This document shows positions 15,664 to 21,915 of a stretch of DNA of 23,642 nt, piece after piece. Source of the stretch: CAZPLZ01 sp964587525 (GTDB lineage Bacteria > Oederibacteriota > CAKKQC01); NCBI GenBank assembly GCA_964587525.1, contig CAZPLZ010000025.1, positions 1 through 23,642 on the forward strand, written 5' to 3'. The notes beneath the pieces are model-generated. The model did not search any database. It had not been told where the DNA came from and worked only from the letters and a program-made list of their open reading frames with translations. Numbering within the stretch: the stretch's first letter is position 1; every line of letters starts with the position of its first letter. The translations under genes and the position numbers were made by a program.

Positions 15664-16487
15664 TTATAGCCACCCTGGCTCTTCTGTTGGGGCACTGCGC
15701 CCGCGGCCTGCACGGCGCGCTGCTGCCGCGCGGTCTGCTTTTGGGTGTTCCAGTAGAAGTCCCGCGTGTCCGTCCGCCTGGTGGCCGGCAATGCAAACAT
15801 TAAGATAAACGCGCGTCGGGGAGCGTCACTTGTGTTCGGGCCGGTGTAGTGCAGGGTCCGGTTGTGATGAATCGTCGCTCCGCCCGCGGGGATGGGGCAG
15901 GCCACGGCACTGGTGGTTTCGGCTTTGTCCACCTCCAGCCCGTGGATGCGCGGGTCGTTATTGATGCAGTGATGAGGAAGCACATCCAGCTTGTGGCTGG
16001 CCGGCACGAACTGCATGCAGCCATTCTCCATGGTAGCCGGCTGCAAGGGAATCCAGATGCTGATCGAGTTGTAGTTCCATTCCGGCCCCCAGTAGGCTTC
16101 GTCCTGATGCCACGGCGTGGGCGCACCAGTCCGCGCCGGTTTCAGAATGGCGTGCTCCCCTTGTGGTACGGCCTTAGGGCCGAGCAACTGCCTGGCGACG
16201 GCCAGCGCGTTAATCCGGAAGAGCCCTTCCTTCAGCTCGGGGGCGTATTTGGTGGGCCCGAGGATCTGTGGCAGCGCGGCCTCTTGGCCTTCTTCGTCAG
16301 GGCCGGCCAGGTCGAACTGGTCGCCGACCTCCCAGCCGGCGCGCGCGGCGAACAGACGGTCGTAGATGCCGCGCAGCCACTCCACTTCCTGCGGGGTCGT
16401 GACGGCGGGAAGGGCCAGGTAACCTTCCCGGTGGTAGAAGGCGATCTGGTCCTGGGTCAGTTGAATGGTCGGCTCCTTGAGCATCAT
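15660..16487 (-). CDS. Phytanoyl-CoA dioxygenase (PhyH) family protein
   Basis: A 275-aa Fe(II)/2-oxoglutarate-dependent dioxygenase. Iron ligands are His127 and Asp129 in PWHQDEAYW and His213 in RTLHYTGPN. Arg224 or Arg225 (APRRAFILMF) should bind 2-oxoglutarate. The N-terminal FYHREGYLALPAVTTPQEVEWLR is typical of the family. The start is the first of two adjacent ATGs (16487, 16484). A TTG at 16511 is rejected because a perfect TATAAT lies between it and the ATG. That TATAAT is 6 nt before the ATG with no Shine-Dalgarno, implying a leaderless message. The coding region overlaps the isomerase gene start by 4 nt. PhyH proteins in such genomes hydroxylate diverse small molecules, and the substrate cannot be read here. 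Confidence 0.9.
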   Translation of the reverse strand: MMLKEPTIQLTQDQIAFYHREGYLALPAVTTPQEVEWLRGIYDRLFAARAGWEVGDQFDLAGPDEEGQEAALPQILGPTKYAPELKEGLFRINALAVARQLLGPKAVPQGEHAILKPARTGAPTPWHQDEAYWGPEWNYNSISIWIPLQPATMENGCMQFVPASHKLDVLPHHCINNDPRIHGLEVDKAETTSAVACPIPAGGATIHHNRTLHYTGPNTSDAPRRAFILMFALPATRRTDTRDFYWNTQKQTARQQRAVQAAGAVPQQKSQGGYK

Positions 16488-16493
16488 GCCGCC

Positions 16494-16499
16494 ATTATA
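16494..16499 (-). promoter_or_regulatory. Perfect TATAAT box, 6 nt before the PhyH start
   Basis: On the minus strand the order is TATAAT, GGCGGC, then ATG (16487). With a normal 6-8 nt from -10 box to transcription start, the mRNA would begin at the start codon. No convincing -35 hexamer is seen 16-18 nt upstream, where the sequence is GC-rich and overlaps the 15-nt palindrome. Confidence 0.65.
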
Positions 16500-16504
16500 T
16501 AAGT

Positions 16505-16542
16505 CGGGCAACTTGCCCGGGCGTTGATGCTCACGCTAGGAT
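16505..16542 (+). promoter_or_regulatory. 15-nt palindrome overlapping divergent promoters
   Basis: CGGGCAA-C-TTGCCCG (16505-16519) is a perfect inverted repeat in the 64-nt gap between the PhyH and small membrane protein starts. On the plus strand, TTGCCC (16513-16518), an 18-nt spacer and TAGGAT (16537-16542) form a weak promoter for the rightward operon, so the palindrome overlaps its -35 box. It also lies just upstream of the leftward TATAAT. An operator controlling both directions is plausible. Confidence 0.5.
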
Positions 16543-16551
16543 GGAGCCACC

Positions 16552-16752
16552 ATGCTTCACGGCGGTCCGTGGTGGCATCTGGGTTTGCTCGGTGGCACTG
16601 CACTCTTGTTTTATGCCTCCTGGCAGGCGACCCAGGTGGAGCAGGAGCGTACCAAAGTCCTCTGGCCGCTCCTCATGCTGGCTGGGATCATCCTGGCCAT
16701 GCTTTCCATGCTCCTCGTCGCGGTTCCCGAGTTCTTTACCGCCACCGACTGA
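16552..16752 (+). CDS. 66-aa two-helix membrane protein
   Basis: A 66-residue protein with two predicted membrane helices (about residues 9-23, LGLLGGTALLFYASW, and about 38-58, LWPLLMLAGIILAMLSMLLVA) joined by a polar loop QATQVEQERTK. GGAG at 16543-16546 lies 5 nt before the ATG, and a TAGGAT box lies just upstream. It opens the operon containing the LuxE-like, LuxC-like and aminotransferase genes, with 9 nt to the next start. It could anchor the acyl-reducing complex at the membrane or be a transport or assembly helper. No family is recognised, and the function is inferred only from location. Confidence 0.7.
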   Translation: MLHGGPWWHLGLLGGTALLFYASWQATQVEQERTKVLWPLLMLAGIILAMLSMLLVAVPEFFTATD

Positions 16753-16761
16753 AGTTGCCTT

Positions 16762-17877
16762 ATGTCTGACGAGGTGCAGGAGCGTGTGCTCCGGTTCCTG
16801 ACCTCACCAGCGGGAGCCAGGCCGCCGGCGGCGAGCCCCAGCGAGACGTTCGAGGAACTCGCACGTGCCCTCTTCGCCTTCCAGTACGATCGCAATCCCG
16901 CGTACCACCGCTGGTGCGACGCGCTGGGGTGCAGCCCCAGCGGCGTGCGTTCAATCGAGGAAATCCCGGCCGTGCCCACAGCCGCGTTCAAGGAGCTTGA
17001 GCTTGTCTGCGGCCCGCCTGTCGCTGAGTTCCGCACCAGTGGCAGCACTGGCACTGGTTCTGGGCGCCACCTCATGCTATCCCTTGAACCGTACCGGTCC
17101 TCCGCTCTTAAGCAATTTCAGCGCTGCGTGTTGCCCGAAGGCTGGAAGATGCGCACGCTCATTCTGGCGCCGCCTCCGGCCTTAAAACCCTCGTCGTCGT
17201 TGTCGTGCATGCTGTCCTGGGTCCTGGAAGCGTACGGCGAGGAGGGTAGCGGATGGTATGTCTCCACTGCAGGGCTTCAGTGCAAGCGGTTCATCGAAGC
17301 GTTGCTGAACGCCCAGCGCGATGGGGTCCCGGTGCTGTTGGCGGGCACAACCGCGGCGTTTCTTTCGTTTTACGACTATTGCGATGCCTTGAGGGCGCGT
17401 GCGCGACTCCCCAGCGGTAGCCGCCTCATGGACACCGGGGGTCAGAAGGGAAGCGGCGTGCCGGAGCCACTGCCGCTTGAGGAATTTCAGGCACGATTTT
17501 TCCGGCGCACTCAAGAGACGCTGGGGATTCCGGAGGAGTGTTGTGTGAACGAGTACGGCATGACGGAGCTCTCCTCGCAGTTCTACGACTCGGTGTTGCT
17601 AGGTAAGGGGGGGAGCGCGACTCAGCCCCGGGTCAAGGTTGGACCCCCCTGGGTCCGCACGTTTGTGATGGATCCCGTTACACTTGAGCCGTGCTTGGCG
17701 GGCCAGACTGGGCTGCTGCAACATCTGGACCTGGCCAACGCCGGGAGTGTCATGGCAGTGTTGACTGAAGATCTGGGCCATGTGGCTGGGGAAGGATTCG
17801 TGCTGGAGGGACGCCCGCAGGCCGCCGAGGCGCGGGGATGTGGCCTTACCTTTGAAGAGTTGATGGCCGGCCGGTGA
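16762..17877 (+). CDS. LuxE-like acyl-protein synthetase
   Basis: A 371-aa member of the LuxE acyl-protein synthetase family. In bioluminescent bacteria LuxE activates a fatty acid with ATP to acyl-AMP and passes the acyl group to its own cysteine, then to the reductase LuxC. Visible motifs are the Ser/Thr/Gly-rich nucleotide loop RTSGSTGTGSGRH (91-103), the adenylate-forming motif NEYGMTELSSQ (263-273) and a C-terminal ARGCGLTFEEL. Its Cys360 corresponds in position to the acylated cysteine near the C-terminus of Vibrio LuxE. The length matches LuxE. The gene follows the small membrane ORF by 9 nt and overlaps the LuxC-like gene by GTGA. No Shine-Dalgarno is seen, so translation is probably coupled. 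No luxA, luxB or luxD is present, so the aldehyde serves another purpose. Confidence 0.9.
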   Translation: MSDEVQERVLRFLTSPAGARPPAASPSETFEELARALFAFQYDRNPAYHRWCDALGCSPSGVRSIEEIPAVPTAAFKELELVCGPPVAEFRTSGSTGTGSGRHLMLSLEPYRSSALKQFQRCVLPEGWKMRTLILAPPPALKPSSSLSCMLSWVLEAYGEEGSGWYVSTAGLQCKRFIEALLNAQRDGVPVLLAGTTAAFLSFYDYCDALRARARLPSGSRLMDTGGQKGSGVPEPLPLEEFQARFFRRTQETLGIPEECCVNEYGMTELSSQFYDSVLLGKGGSATQPRVKVGPPWVRTFVMDPVTLEPCLAGQTGLLQHLDLANAGSVMAVLTEDLGHVAGEGFVLEGRPQAAEARGCGLTFEELMAGR

Positions 17878-19253
17878 AGACCTGGATGCTGCCACCGGGG
17901 TCCCAGGAACCCGCCGTGACGTTCCGCAAGCTGGGGACCCTGCAGTTGAAGACTCCGGACATCACACCGGAGTTGGCTGGCGAGACCGCGCAGCGACTTA
18001 AGGACGCGCAGCCAGCCCTGCTCGCGCTCAAAACCGAAGCGATCCTGCGGGCCATTGACGAGGCGGTGGTGGAATGGCTGGCTCCTGGGTCAGAGGCACG
18101 ACACGCAGCGGAAGAGGCGTTTTGTGCCTCGACTGGTCTGCCAGCGGCTACGGCCCCGTTCACTCCACTGCTGGAAGCGTGCCGGGGGGGGCACGTGCGA
18201 GAGTGGGTGCGGGCTGAGATCAGCCCGTTCGAGGCGCTGGAAGGGTTCGTGGCGGCGACCGACGGGGTGCTGACGCGTGCGCTGGGGCCGCGGCTGGCGG
18301 TGCACGTGCTGCCCGGCAACGTGCCGGCGGTCTGGCTGCCGGCGCTGCTGGCCTGCGTGGTGATGCGGACCCCCTGCCTCCTCAAGCCAGCGGCGGACGA
18401 TCCGCTTACCCCGGCGCTGTTCGTGGCCACGCTGGTCCGCAAGCTCCCGCCGCTCGCGGAAGGGCTGGCGGTGCTGCCCTGGACGAGTGGCGACGAGGCG
18501 GTGGAGCGTGCGGCGTTGCGGGATGCAGAGGCGGTGATTGTGTACGGCGGGGACACGGCCGTGCGCTCGCTGGCGCACCGTGTGCCGCCAGAGGCTCGGT
18601 GGCTGGCGCACGGTCCACGGTTCGCGGCGGGGGCGATCGGCCGTGAGGCGGCGGGACCCGGACGGCTTGACCCGGTCGTGGCTGCCGCCGCACGGGACGC
18701 GTTGCTGTATGACGGGCGCGGCTGCCTCTCCCTCGCTGTGATCTTCGTGGAGTCGGGTGGACTCTACGAGCCGCGGGAAGTGGCTGGGCAGCTTGCCCGC
18801 GCGCTGGAGAAAGCTTCGGCGGATCTGCCGCCGGGCCGGCCGGACCGGGGCACTGCTGCGCTGACGCAGAGCTGGCGCGCACGCTTGAAGGCCCGCGCGC
18901 TGGCGGGCAAGCCCGCTGCGCTGTTCGCGAGTGCTAAGGGGCTGGACTGGACGCTGTGCTACGACGAGGAGCTCCCACCGCCCATGGTCCCGTTGACGCG
19001 CACGGTGTGGGTCAATCCCGTGCGCGGGTTGGACGAGCTGCCAGCCCGGCTGGCGCCCGCGGGGTTGCGGATGCATGCCCTGGCGTTTGCGGGCTCGGAG
19101 GCGCGGCGGTTGGATCTGGCCGGAAAGCTGGCCCCCCTGGGACTTACCCGGCTCACCGTTTTTGGTGAGTTGCAAACACCGCCGCTCGCTTGGCCGCATG
19201 GTGGGACCTCTCCGTTCAAGCAGCTTTTGCACTGGGTGCGGCTGGAGCACTAA
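17874..19253 (+). CDS. LuxC-like acyl reductase
   Basis: A 459-aa NAD(P)H-dependent acyl reductase of the LuxC family, an aldehyde-dehydrogenase-like fold that reduces an enzyme-bound acyl thioester to an aldehyde. Features include RLAVHVLPGNVPAVWLPALLACVV (about 140-163), CLLKPAADDPLTP (168-180), VIVYGGDTAVRSL (221-233) and the catalytic cysteine Cys284 in YDGRGCLSLAVIFV, in the position of Cys286 of Vibrio LuxC. It starts with GTG overlapping the LuxE-like stop by 4 nt, so the two products are made together, as expected for partners in one complex. The C-terminus FGELQTPPLAWPHGG is also family-like. Chain length of the substrate is unknown. The direct coupling to an aminotransferase 5 nt downstream is the notable feature. 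Confidence 0.92.
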   Translation: MKTWMLPPGSQEPAVTFRKLGTLQLKTPDITPELAGETAQRLKDAQPALLALKTEAILRAIDEAVVEWLAPGSEARHAAEEAFCASTGLPAATAPFTPLLEACRGGHVREWVRAEISPFEALEGFVAATDGVLTRALGPRLAVHVLPGNVPAVWLPALLACVVMRTPCLLKPAADDPLTPALFVATLVRKLPPLAEGLAVLPWTSGDEAVERAALRDAEAVIVYGGDTAVRSLAHRVPPEARWLAHGPRFAAGAIGREAAGPGRLDPVVAAAARDALLYDGRGCLSLAVIFVESGGLYEPREVAGQLARALEKASADLPPGRPDRGTAALTQSWRARLKARALAGKPAALFASAKGLDWTLCYDEELPPPMVPLTRTVWVNPVRGLDELPARLAPAGLRMHALAFAGSEARRLDLAGKLAPLGLTRLTVFGELQTPPLAWPHGGTSPFKQLLHWVRLEH

Positions 19254-19258
19254 TTAAA

Positions 19259-20458
19259 ATGAAGCACCGTGACGAGTTTCTGAAGTACCTGTGCCAGACT
19301 TCCGGCGAGCCCGACGGCCTGGAAGTTACCTCGGCCGAGGGGAGTTGGATCACGGACGCGGCGGGGAAGCGATACCTGGACTGGCTAGCGGGGATCAGCG
19401 TGTGCAATGTTGGGCACCGGCATCCCGCGGTGCTGAGGGCGGTGCGCGCGCAGCTTGACTGTTACCTGCACGTCATGGTGTACGGGGAGTACGTACAGGT
19501 TCCACAAATAGAGCTGGCCCGGCTCCTGTGCGAGCTGGCTCCTTTCTCGGAGGCACAGGTGTATTTCACGTCCTCGGGCGCCGAAGCGGTCGAAGGTGCG
19601 CTGAAGGTGGCGCGCAAGCACACGCGGCGCTCCAAGATCGTGGCGTTCGAGAACAGCTACCACGGGGATACCCTGGGCGCGCTCTCCGCGATGGGGAAGC
19701 CTGAGTTGCGGAAGCCGTTCGAGCCGCTGCTTGAGACGGAATTCCTTCCGTTCGGGCAGGATCAGGCGTTGGCTCAAATCGACGAGCGTGTCGCTGTGGT
19801 GCTGGTTGAGCCCATTCAGGCGGAAGGCGGGGTGCGGGTGCCGCCAGAGGGATTCCTCCCGGCGGTGCGCCGCCGGTGCGATCAGACGGGCGCGCTGTTG
19901 ATCTTCGACGAGGTGCAGACCGGGTTGGGGCGGACCGGTTTGTGCTGGGGAGGCGAGCACTGGGGGGTGACGCCGGACCTGCTGGTGCTGGCCAAAGCGC
20001 TGGGCGGTGGCCTCCCCTTGGGAGCGTTTTTGGGTCCCCGCTTGATCATGGCCACTCTTTCCAAGGATCCTCCGCTTTCGCATTTGACAACTTTTGGAGG
20101 GCACCCGCTGTGTTGCGCCGCTGGTCTGGCCGCGCTTAAGGTGATGCAGGACCAGGACCTGCCTCGCAATGCCCGCGAACAGGGAGAGATCGCTCTCCGG
20201 GCGCTCATGGAACTTAAAGCGGCGGGGCTTATTACCGACGCCCGCGGCCGAGGGCTGCTCTTAGGTATGGAACTGAGTTCAGTTCAGCGAGCCCGAAGCG
20301 TGGTTGAAGGGTGCCACCGGGCCGGCCTGCTGGTGGGGTCAGCCCTGCACGACGAGCGCGTGCTGCGCCTCACGCCGCCTTTGACCATGTCCCACGGCGA
20401 GCTGGTCCGCGGCCTGGACATCCTCACCGCGATCCTGGGTGAAAGCCGCCGCACATAA
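19259..20458 (+). CDS. Class III PLP-dependent aminotransferase (acetylornithine-aminotransferase-like)
   Basis: A 399-aa fold-type I aminotransferase of class III. It has DWLAGISVCNVGHRHP near the N-terminus, the PLP phosphate-binding FTSSGAEAVEGALKVAR (103-119), ENSYHGDTLGALS (131-143), LVEPIQAEGGV, the cofactor-contacting Asp217 in IFDEVQTGLGRTG, and the Schiff-base Lys246 in VLAKALGGGLPLG. Class III enzymes transfer amino groups to and from omega-aldehydes as well as keto acids. Placed 5 nt after the LuxC-like gene, it could aminate the aldehyde made by LuxE/LuxC. The ATG at 19259 is chosen over an upstream one at 19190 because the latter lies within the LuxC-like gene and adds a non-homologous leader. 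GGAG sits 11 nt upstream. An ordinary acetylornithine or ornithine aminotransferase role is the alternative. Confidence 0.92.
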   Translation: MKHRDEFLKYLCQTSGEPDGLEVTSAEGSWITDAAGKRYLDWLAGISVCNVGHRHPAVLRAVRAQLDCYLHVMVYGEYVQVPQIELARLLCELAPFSEAQVYFTSSGAEAVEGALKVARKHTRRSKIVAFENSYHGDTLGALSAMGKPELRKPFEPLLETEFLPFGQDQALAQIDERVAVVLVEPIQAEGGVRVPPEGFLPAVRRRCDQTGALLIFDEVQTGLGRTGLCWGGEHWGVTPDLLVLAKALGGGLPLGAFLGPRLIMATLSKDPPLSHLTTFGGHPLCCAAGLAALKVMQDQDLPRNAREQGEIALRALMELKAAGLITDARGRGLLLGMELSSVQRARSVVEGCHRAGLLVGSALHDERVLRLTPPLTMSHGELVRGLDILTAILGESRRT

Positions 20459-20502
20459 TCCATTTCCGGATGCGTCGCAAGATTGCATGGAGCATAGCCG
20501 GG

Positions 20503-20551
20503 GTGCTTCAGCGGGTAAGGAGGTTCCTCCATCAACGGCCATGAGACAAGT
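20503..20551 (+). repeat. Left arm of 49-nt perfect inverted repeat (UDG gene 3' end)
   Basis: These 49 bases are the exact reverse complement of 21867-21915. They include the last 13 codons and stop of the uracil-DNA glycosylase gene (encoding VLQRVRRFLHQRP) plus 7 bases beyond the stop. Nothing resembling the rest of that gene precedes them; they follow the aminotransferase stop by 44 bases. The arms are 1,315 bp apart and enclose the degraded toxin-antitoxin locus. Confidence 0.95.
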
Positions 20552-20585
20552 ACTGAGGTTGGGGAACTTTCGGCGATTGCTGGTT

Positions 20586-20615
20586 CGGCTTGACCTGGGA
20601 CTCCTACAAAAGGAC
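20586..20615 (+). pseudogene. Fragment of a second tandem-HTH gene
   Basis: The plus strand encodes RLDLGLLQKD, identical to residues in helix 1-2 of the intact HTH gene at 21390-21854. At the DNA level 20587-20615 matches 21487-21515 at 25 of 29 positions in the same orientation. Flanking sequence does not continue the match, so this is a short relic of a related gene, suggesting that the site has received more than one module. Confidence 0.6.
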
Positions 20616-20637
20616 CGAACCCGCAGTAAAGGGGAAA

Positions 20638-20811
20638 TCAGGAATTCGAACTAGCTTTCTTCTGGATTACCTGTTGGCGCTGCCGTAACGCCGCCGAACG
20701 CTGCTGCCAGAAAGCGATTTCCTTCTCAGGCGTCATGCCAGCGGTCTGCTTCCGGATCTTTTCAGCTCCCTGGCGTTTCATTTCAACACAATCAAATGTT
20801 TTCGTCTTCAT
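20638..20811 (-). CDS. 57-aa putative antitoxin of the PIN toxin
   Basis: A small minus-strand gene encoding MKTKTFDCVEMKRQGAEKIR followed by KQTAGMTPEKEIAFWQQRSA and a Gln/Arg/Lys-rich tail ending KKASSNS. The pattern K-T-F-D-C-V-E-M-K, then G-M-T-P-E-x-E-x-A-F-W, resembles short proteins that accompany PIN-domain toxins. The highly charged, probably partly disordered C-terminus suits toxin wrapping. It has a superb Shine-Dalgarno, and its ATG lies 20 nt inside the end of the PIN gene, so toxin precedes antitoxin, the reverse of the classical VapBC order. It lacks an obvious DNA-binding fold. The family assignment rests on recollection of similar small proteins and on context. Confidence 0.72.
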   Translation of the reverse strand: MKTKTFDCVEMKRQGAEKIRKQTAGMTPEKEIAFWQQRSAALRQRQQVIQKKASSNS

Positions 20812-21262
20812 ACACGATCACCTCCCGAGGCGAATGAATAGCCAGTTCCGGATATCCGTTCGCTCTGTTGACTTCATTATAGAGCTGGATCTTCTGATAG
20901 TGAACGAGATGTTTGAAATTCCAGCTCACGGCAACGGCGCATCCGGACGAAGTGGCCAAGGCCACGTGCAGTGCGTCACCAACCCATTGTTCTGAAAGGA
21001 TCCTAGCCTCCAGATAGGCGCGTTGCAGGCGAAGGGTCCCTTCAGAAATACCGACGACTTCCGCAAATTCTAGCAACGTGTTGAAGAAATCCCGGACCTG
21101 GGCTGGGGCCAACTCGATTTCCGCCTCGACGAGGGCAGAGGTCACCAGCTGAAATCGTCCGCTCCGTGCCTGGTCGAAGAAGAGCCGGGTAGGAGCCTCG
21201 AACTCCTCATCGAACACGCCACCGAAAACAGAGGTGTCCGCGTAGACGCGAAGGCCTGCTAT
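20792..21262 (-). CDS. PIN-domain toxin (VapC-like) with apparent loss of start codon
   Basis: A PIN-domain ribonuclease of about 156 aa. It begins LRVYADTSVFGGVFDEEF with the first catalytic Asp in YADTS, then has EAEIELAP, GDALHVALA and a WNFKHLV motif near the C-terminus, the usual spread of acidic residues. The problem is the start. Reading upstream in frame from the catalytic Asp, there is no ATG, GTG or TTG before the stop TGA at 21280-21278. The codon in the expected place is ATA (21262-21260), 6 nt after AGAGGA, a good Shine-Dalgarno. The first usable start, GTG at 21217, would omit the catalytic Asp. One ATG to ATA transition would explain this. The gene is therefore silenced, weakly expressed from ATA, or affected by a sequencing error. 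The gene is followed by its antitoxin. Confidence 0.75.
   Translation of the reverse strand: MAGLRVYADTSVFGGVFDEEFEAPTRLFFDQARSGRFQLVTSALVEAEIELAPAQVRDFFNTLLEFAEVVGISEGTLRLQRAYLEARILSEQWVGDALHVALATSSGCAVAVSWNFKHLVHYQKIQLYNEVNRANGYPELAIHSPREVIVYEDENI
20817..20825 (-). promoter_or_regulatory. Strong ribosome binding site of the antitoxin gene
   Basis: GGAGGTGAT on the minus strand is a full-length match to the anti-Shine-Dalgarno, 5 nt before the ATG when counted from its last base. It lies inside the toxin coding region and would favour antitoxin over toxin synthesis from a shared mRNA. Confidence 0.8.
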
Positions 21263-21318
21263 GGCTGTTCCTCTAACTCAAACATCGGGGATAAAGTGGC
21301 CACGGTTCTTGAGGGGGT

Positions 21319-21387
21319 CTTGATCTCCCGTGCCATACAGCGGCAGCTCTTGCGCGGGTTGGTCAGGTGCCCACAGGGGCATTCCTG
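21319..21387 (-). pseudogene. Possible scrap of a ComM/YifB-like Mg-chelatase gene
   Basis: The minus strand encodes ECPCGHLTNPRKSCRCMAREI, which resembles the cysteine cluster (CPCG...DP...C.C.p..I) of ComM/YifB AAA ATPases, where it is followed by the RISGPLLDRID motif. That motif is absent: the frame continues KTPSRTVATLSPMFELEEQP and stops at 21259. If real, it is a relic of about 23 residues between the PIN gene and the tandem-HTH gene. The Cys spacing is suggestive, but the match is too short to be certain. Confidence 0.4.
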
Positions 21388-21389
21388 CG

Positions 21390-21854
21390 TTGCCCTTTTG
21401 CCATGTGGTTCTAAAGGCAAAAAGGCCAAAGGATTCTGCCTATCCAAAAACTCTAACCTCATGGGGTGATCATATCCGAACTTGGAGACTGGACCTAGGA
21501 CTCCTTCAAAAGGACGTTGCAAAACGAATCGGTGTAAGCCAGGATGCCATCTTCAACTGGGGGACCAATCGGGCAATTCCGGATGTCCAGTGCATACTTC
21601 AAATCATCAACTTCCTGGGTTACTGTCCTTGGAAGCCAATTCATTCACTCGGTGAAAAACTCATCTTGTGGCGCGAAGTTCTTGGATTGCCAAGAAAATA
21701 CCTGGCCGAAAGCCTAGGTCTGGACGAGGGCGCCGTGTATCGGTGGGAAACAAACCAGAGAGAGCCCAGCCGGAATTACTTAGACCTTTTGGAGGAATTC
21801 TTCCACCACGAGTTCAACAATGAAGTGCAACATTCCTTAAGACGTTCGTATTAG
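21390..21854 (+). CDS. Tandem helix-turn-helix (XRE-like) protein
   Basis: A 154-aa protein made of two related XRE-type HTH units. Unit 1 (about 27-78) contains WGDHIRTWRLDLGLLQKDVAKR and IGVSQDAIFNWGTNRAIPD. Unit 2 (about 83-135) contains LGEKLILWREVLGLPRKYLAES and LGLDEGAVYRWETNQREPS. The N-terminal PFCHVVLKAKRPKDSAYPKTL looks like the normal family beginning, so the TTG at 21390 is preferred, with AGGGG 10 nt upstream. An ATG at 21330 would overlap the possible comM scrap. I have seen this arrangement in many environmental genomes as a stand-alone gene, but its role is not known to me. It lies inside the inverted-repeat-bounded region, on the opposite strand from the toxin and antitoxin, and may regulate them or belong to a mobile unit. 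Confidence 0.75.
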   Translation: MPFCHVVLKAKRPKDSAYPKTLTSWGDHIRTWRLDLGLLQKDVAKRIGVSQDAIFNWGTNRAIPDVQCILQIINFLGYCPWKPIHSLGEKLILWREVLGLPRKYLAESLGLDEGAVYRWETNQREPSRNYLDLLEEFFHHEFNNEVQHSLRRSY

Positions 21855-21866
21855 TCTAGGGCGCCA

Positions 21867-21915
21867 ACTTGTCTCATGGCCGTTGATGGAGGAACCTCCT
21901 TACCCGCTGAAGCAC
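21867..21915 (-). repeat. Right arm of 49-nt perfect inverted repeat, at the genuine UDG 3' end
   Basis: Exact reverse complement of 20503-20551. This arm is in its natural context, since 21874-21915 is the last 42 bases of the intact uracil-DNA glycosylase gene and 21867-21873 follows its stop. The other arm is therefore the transplanted copy. Confidence 0.95.

Noticed and set aside
16488..16511. TTG start at 16511 for the PhyH gene
   Set aside because: A perfect TATAAT sits between it and the double ATG, and the added residues are not family-like.
18090..19250. 386-codon minus-strand open frame opposite the LuxC-like gene
   Set aside because: The product is low-complexity Arg/Gln/Pro-rich sequence, and the plus strand carries a recognisable LuxC family protein with its catalytic cysteine.
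16762..19253. Bioluminescence (lux) operon
   Set aside because: Only LuxE- and LuxC-like genes are present; luciferase subunits and the LuxD thioesterase are missing, so light production is not indicated.
20503..21915. Insertion sequence with 49-bp terminal inverted repeats
   Set aside because: No transposase is encoded inside, and the repeat is clearly the 3' end of the UDG gene rather than an IS terminus.
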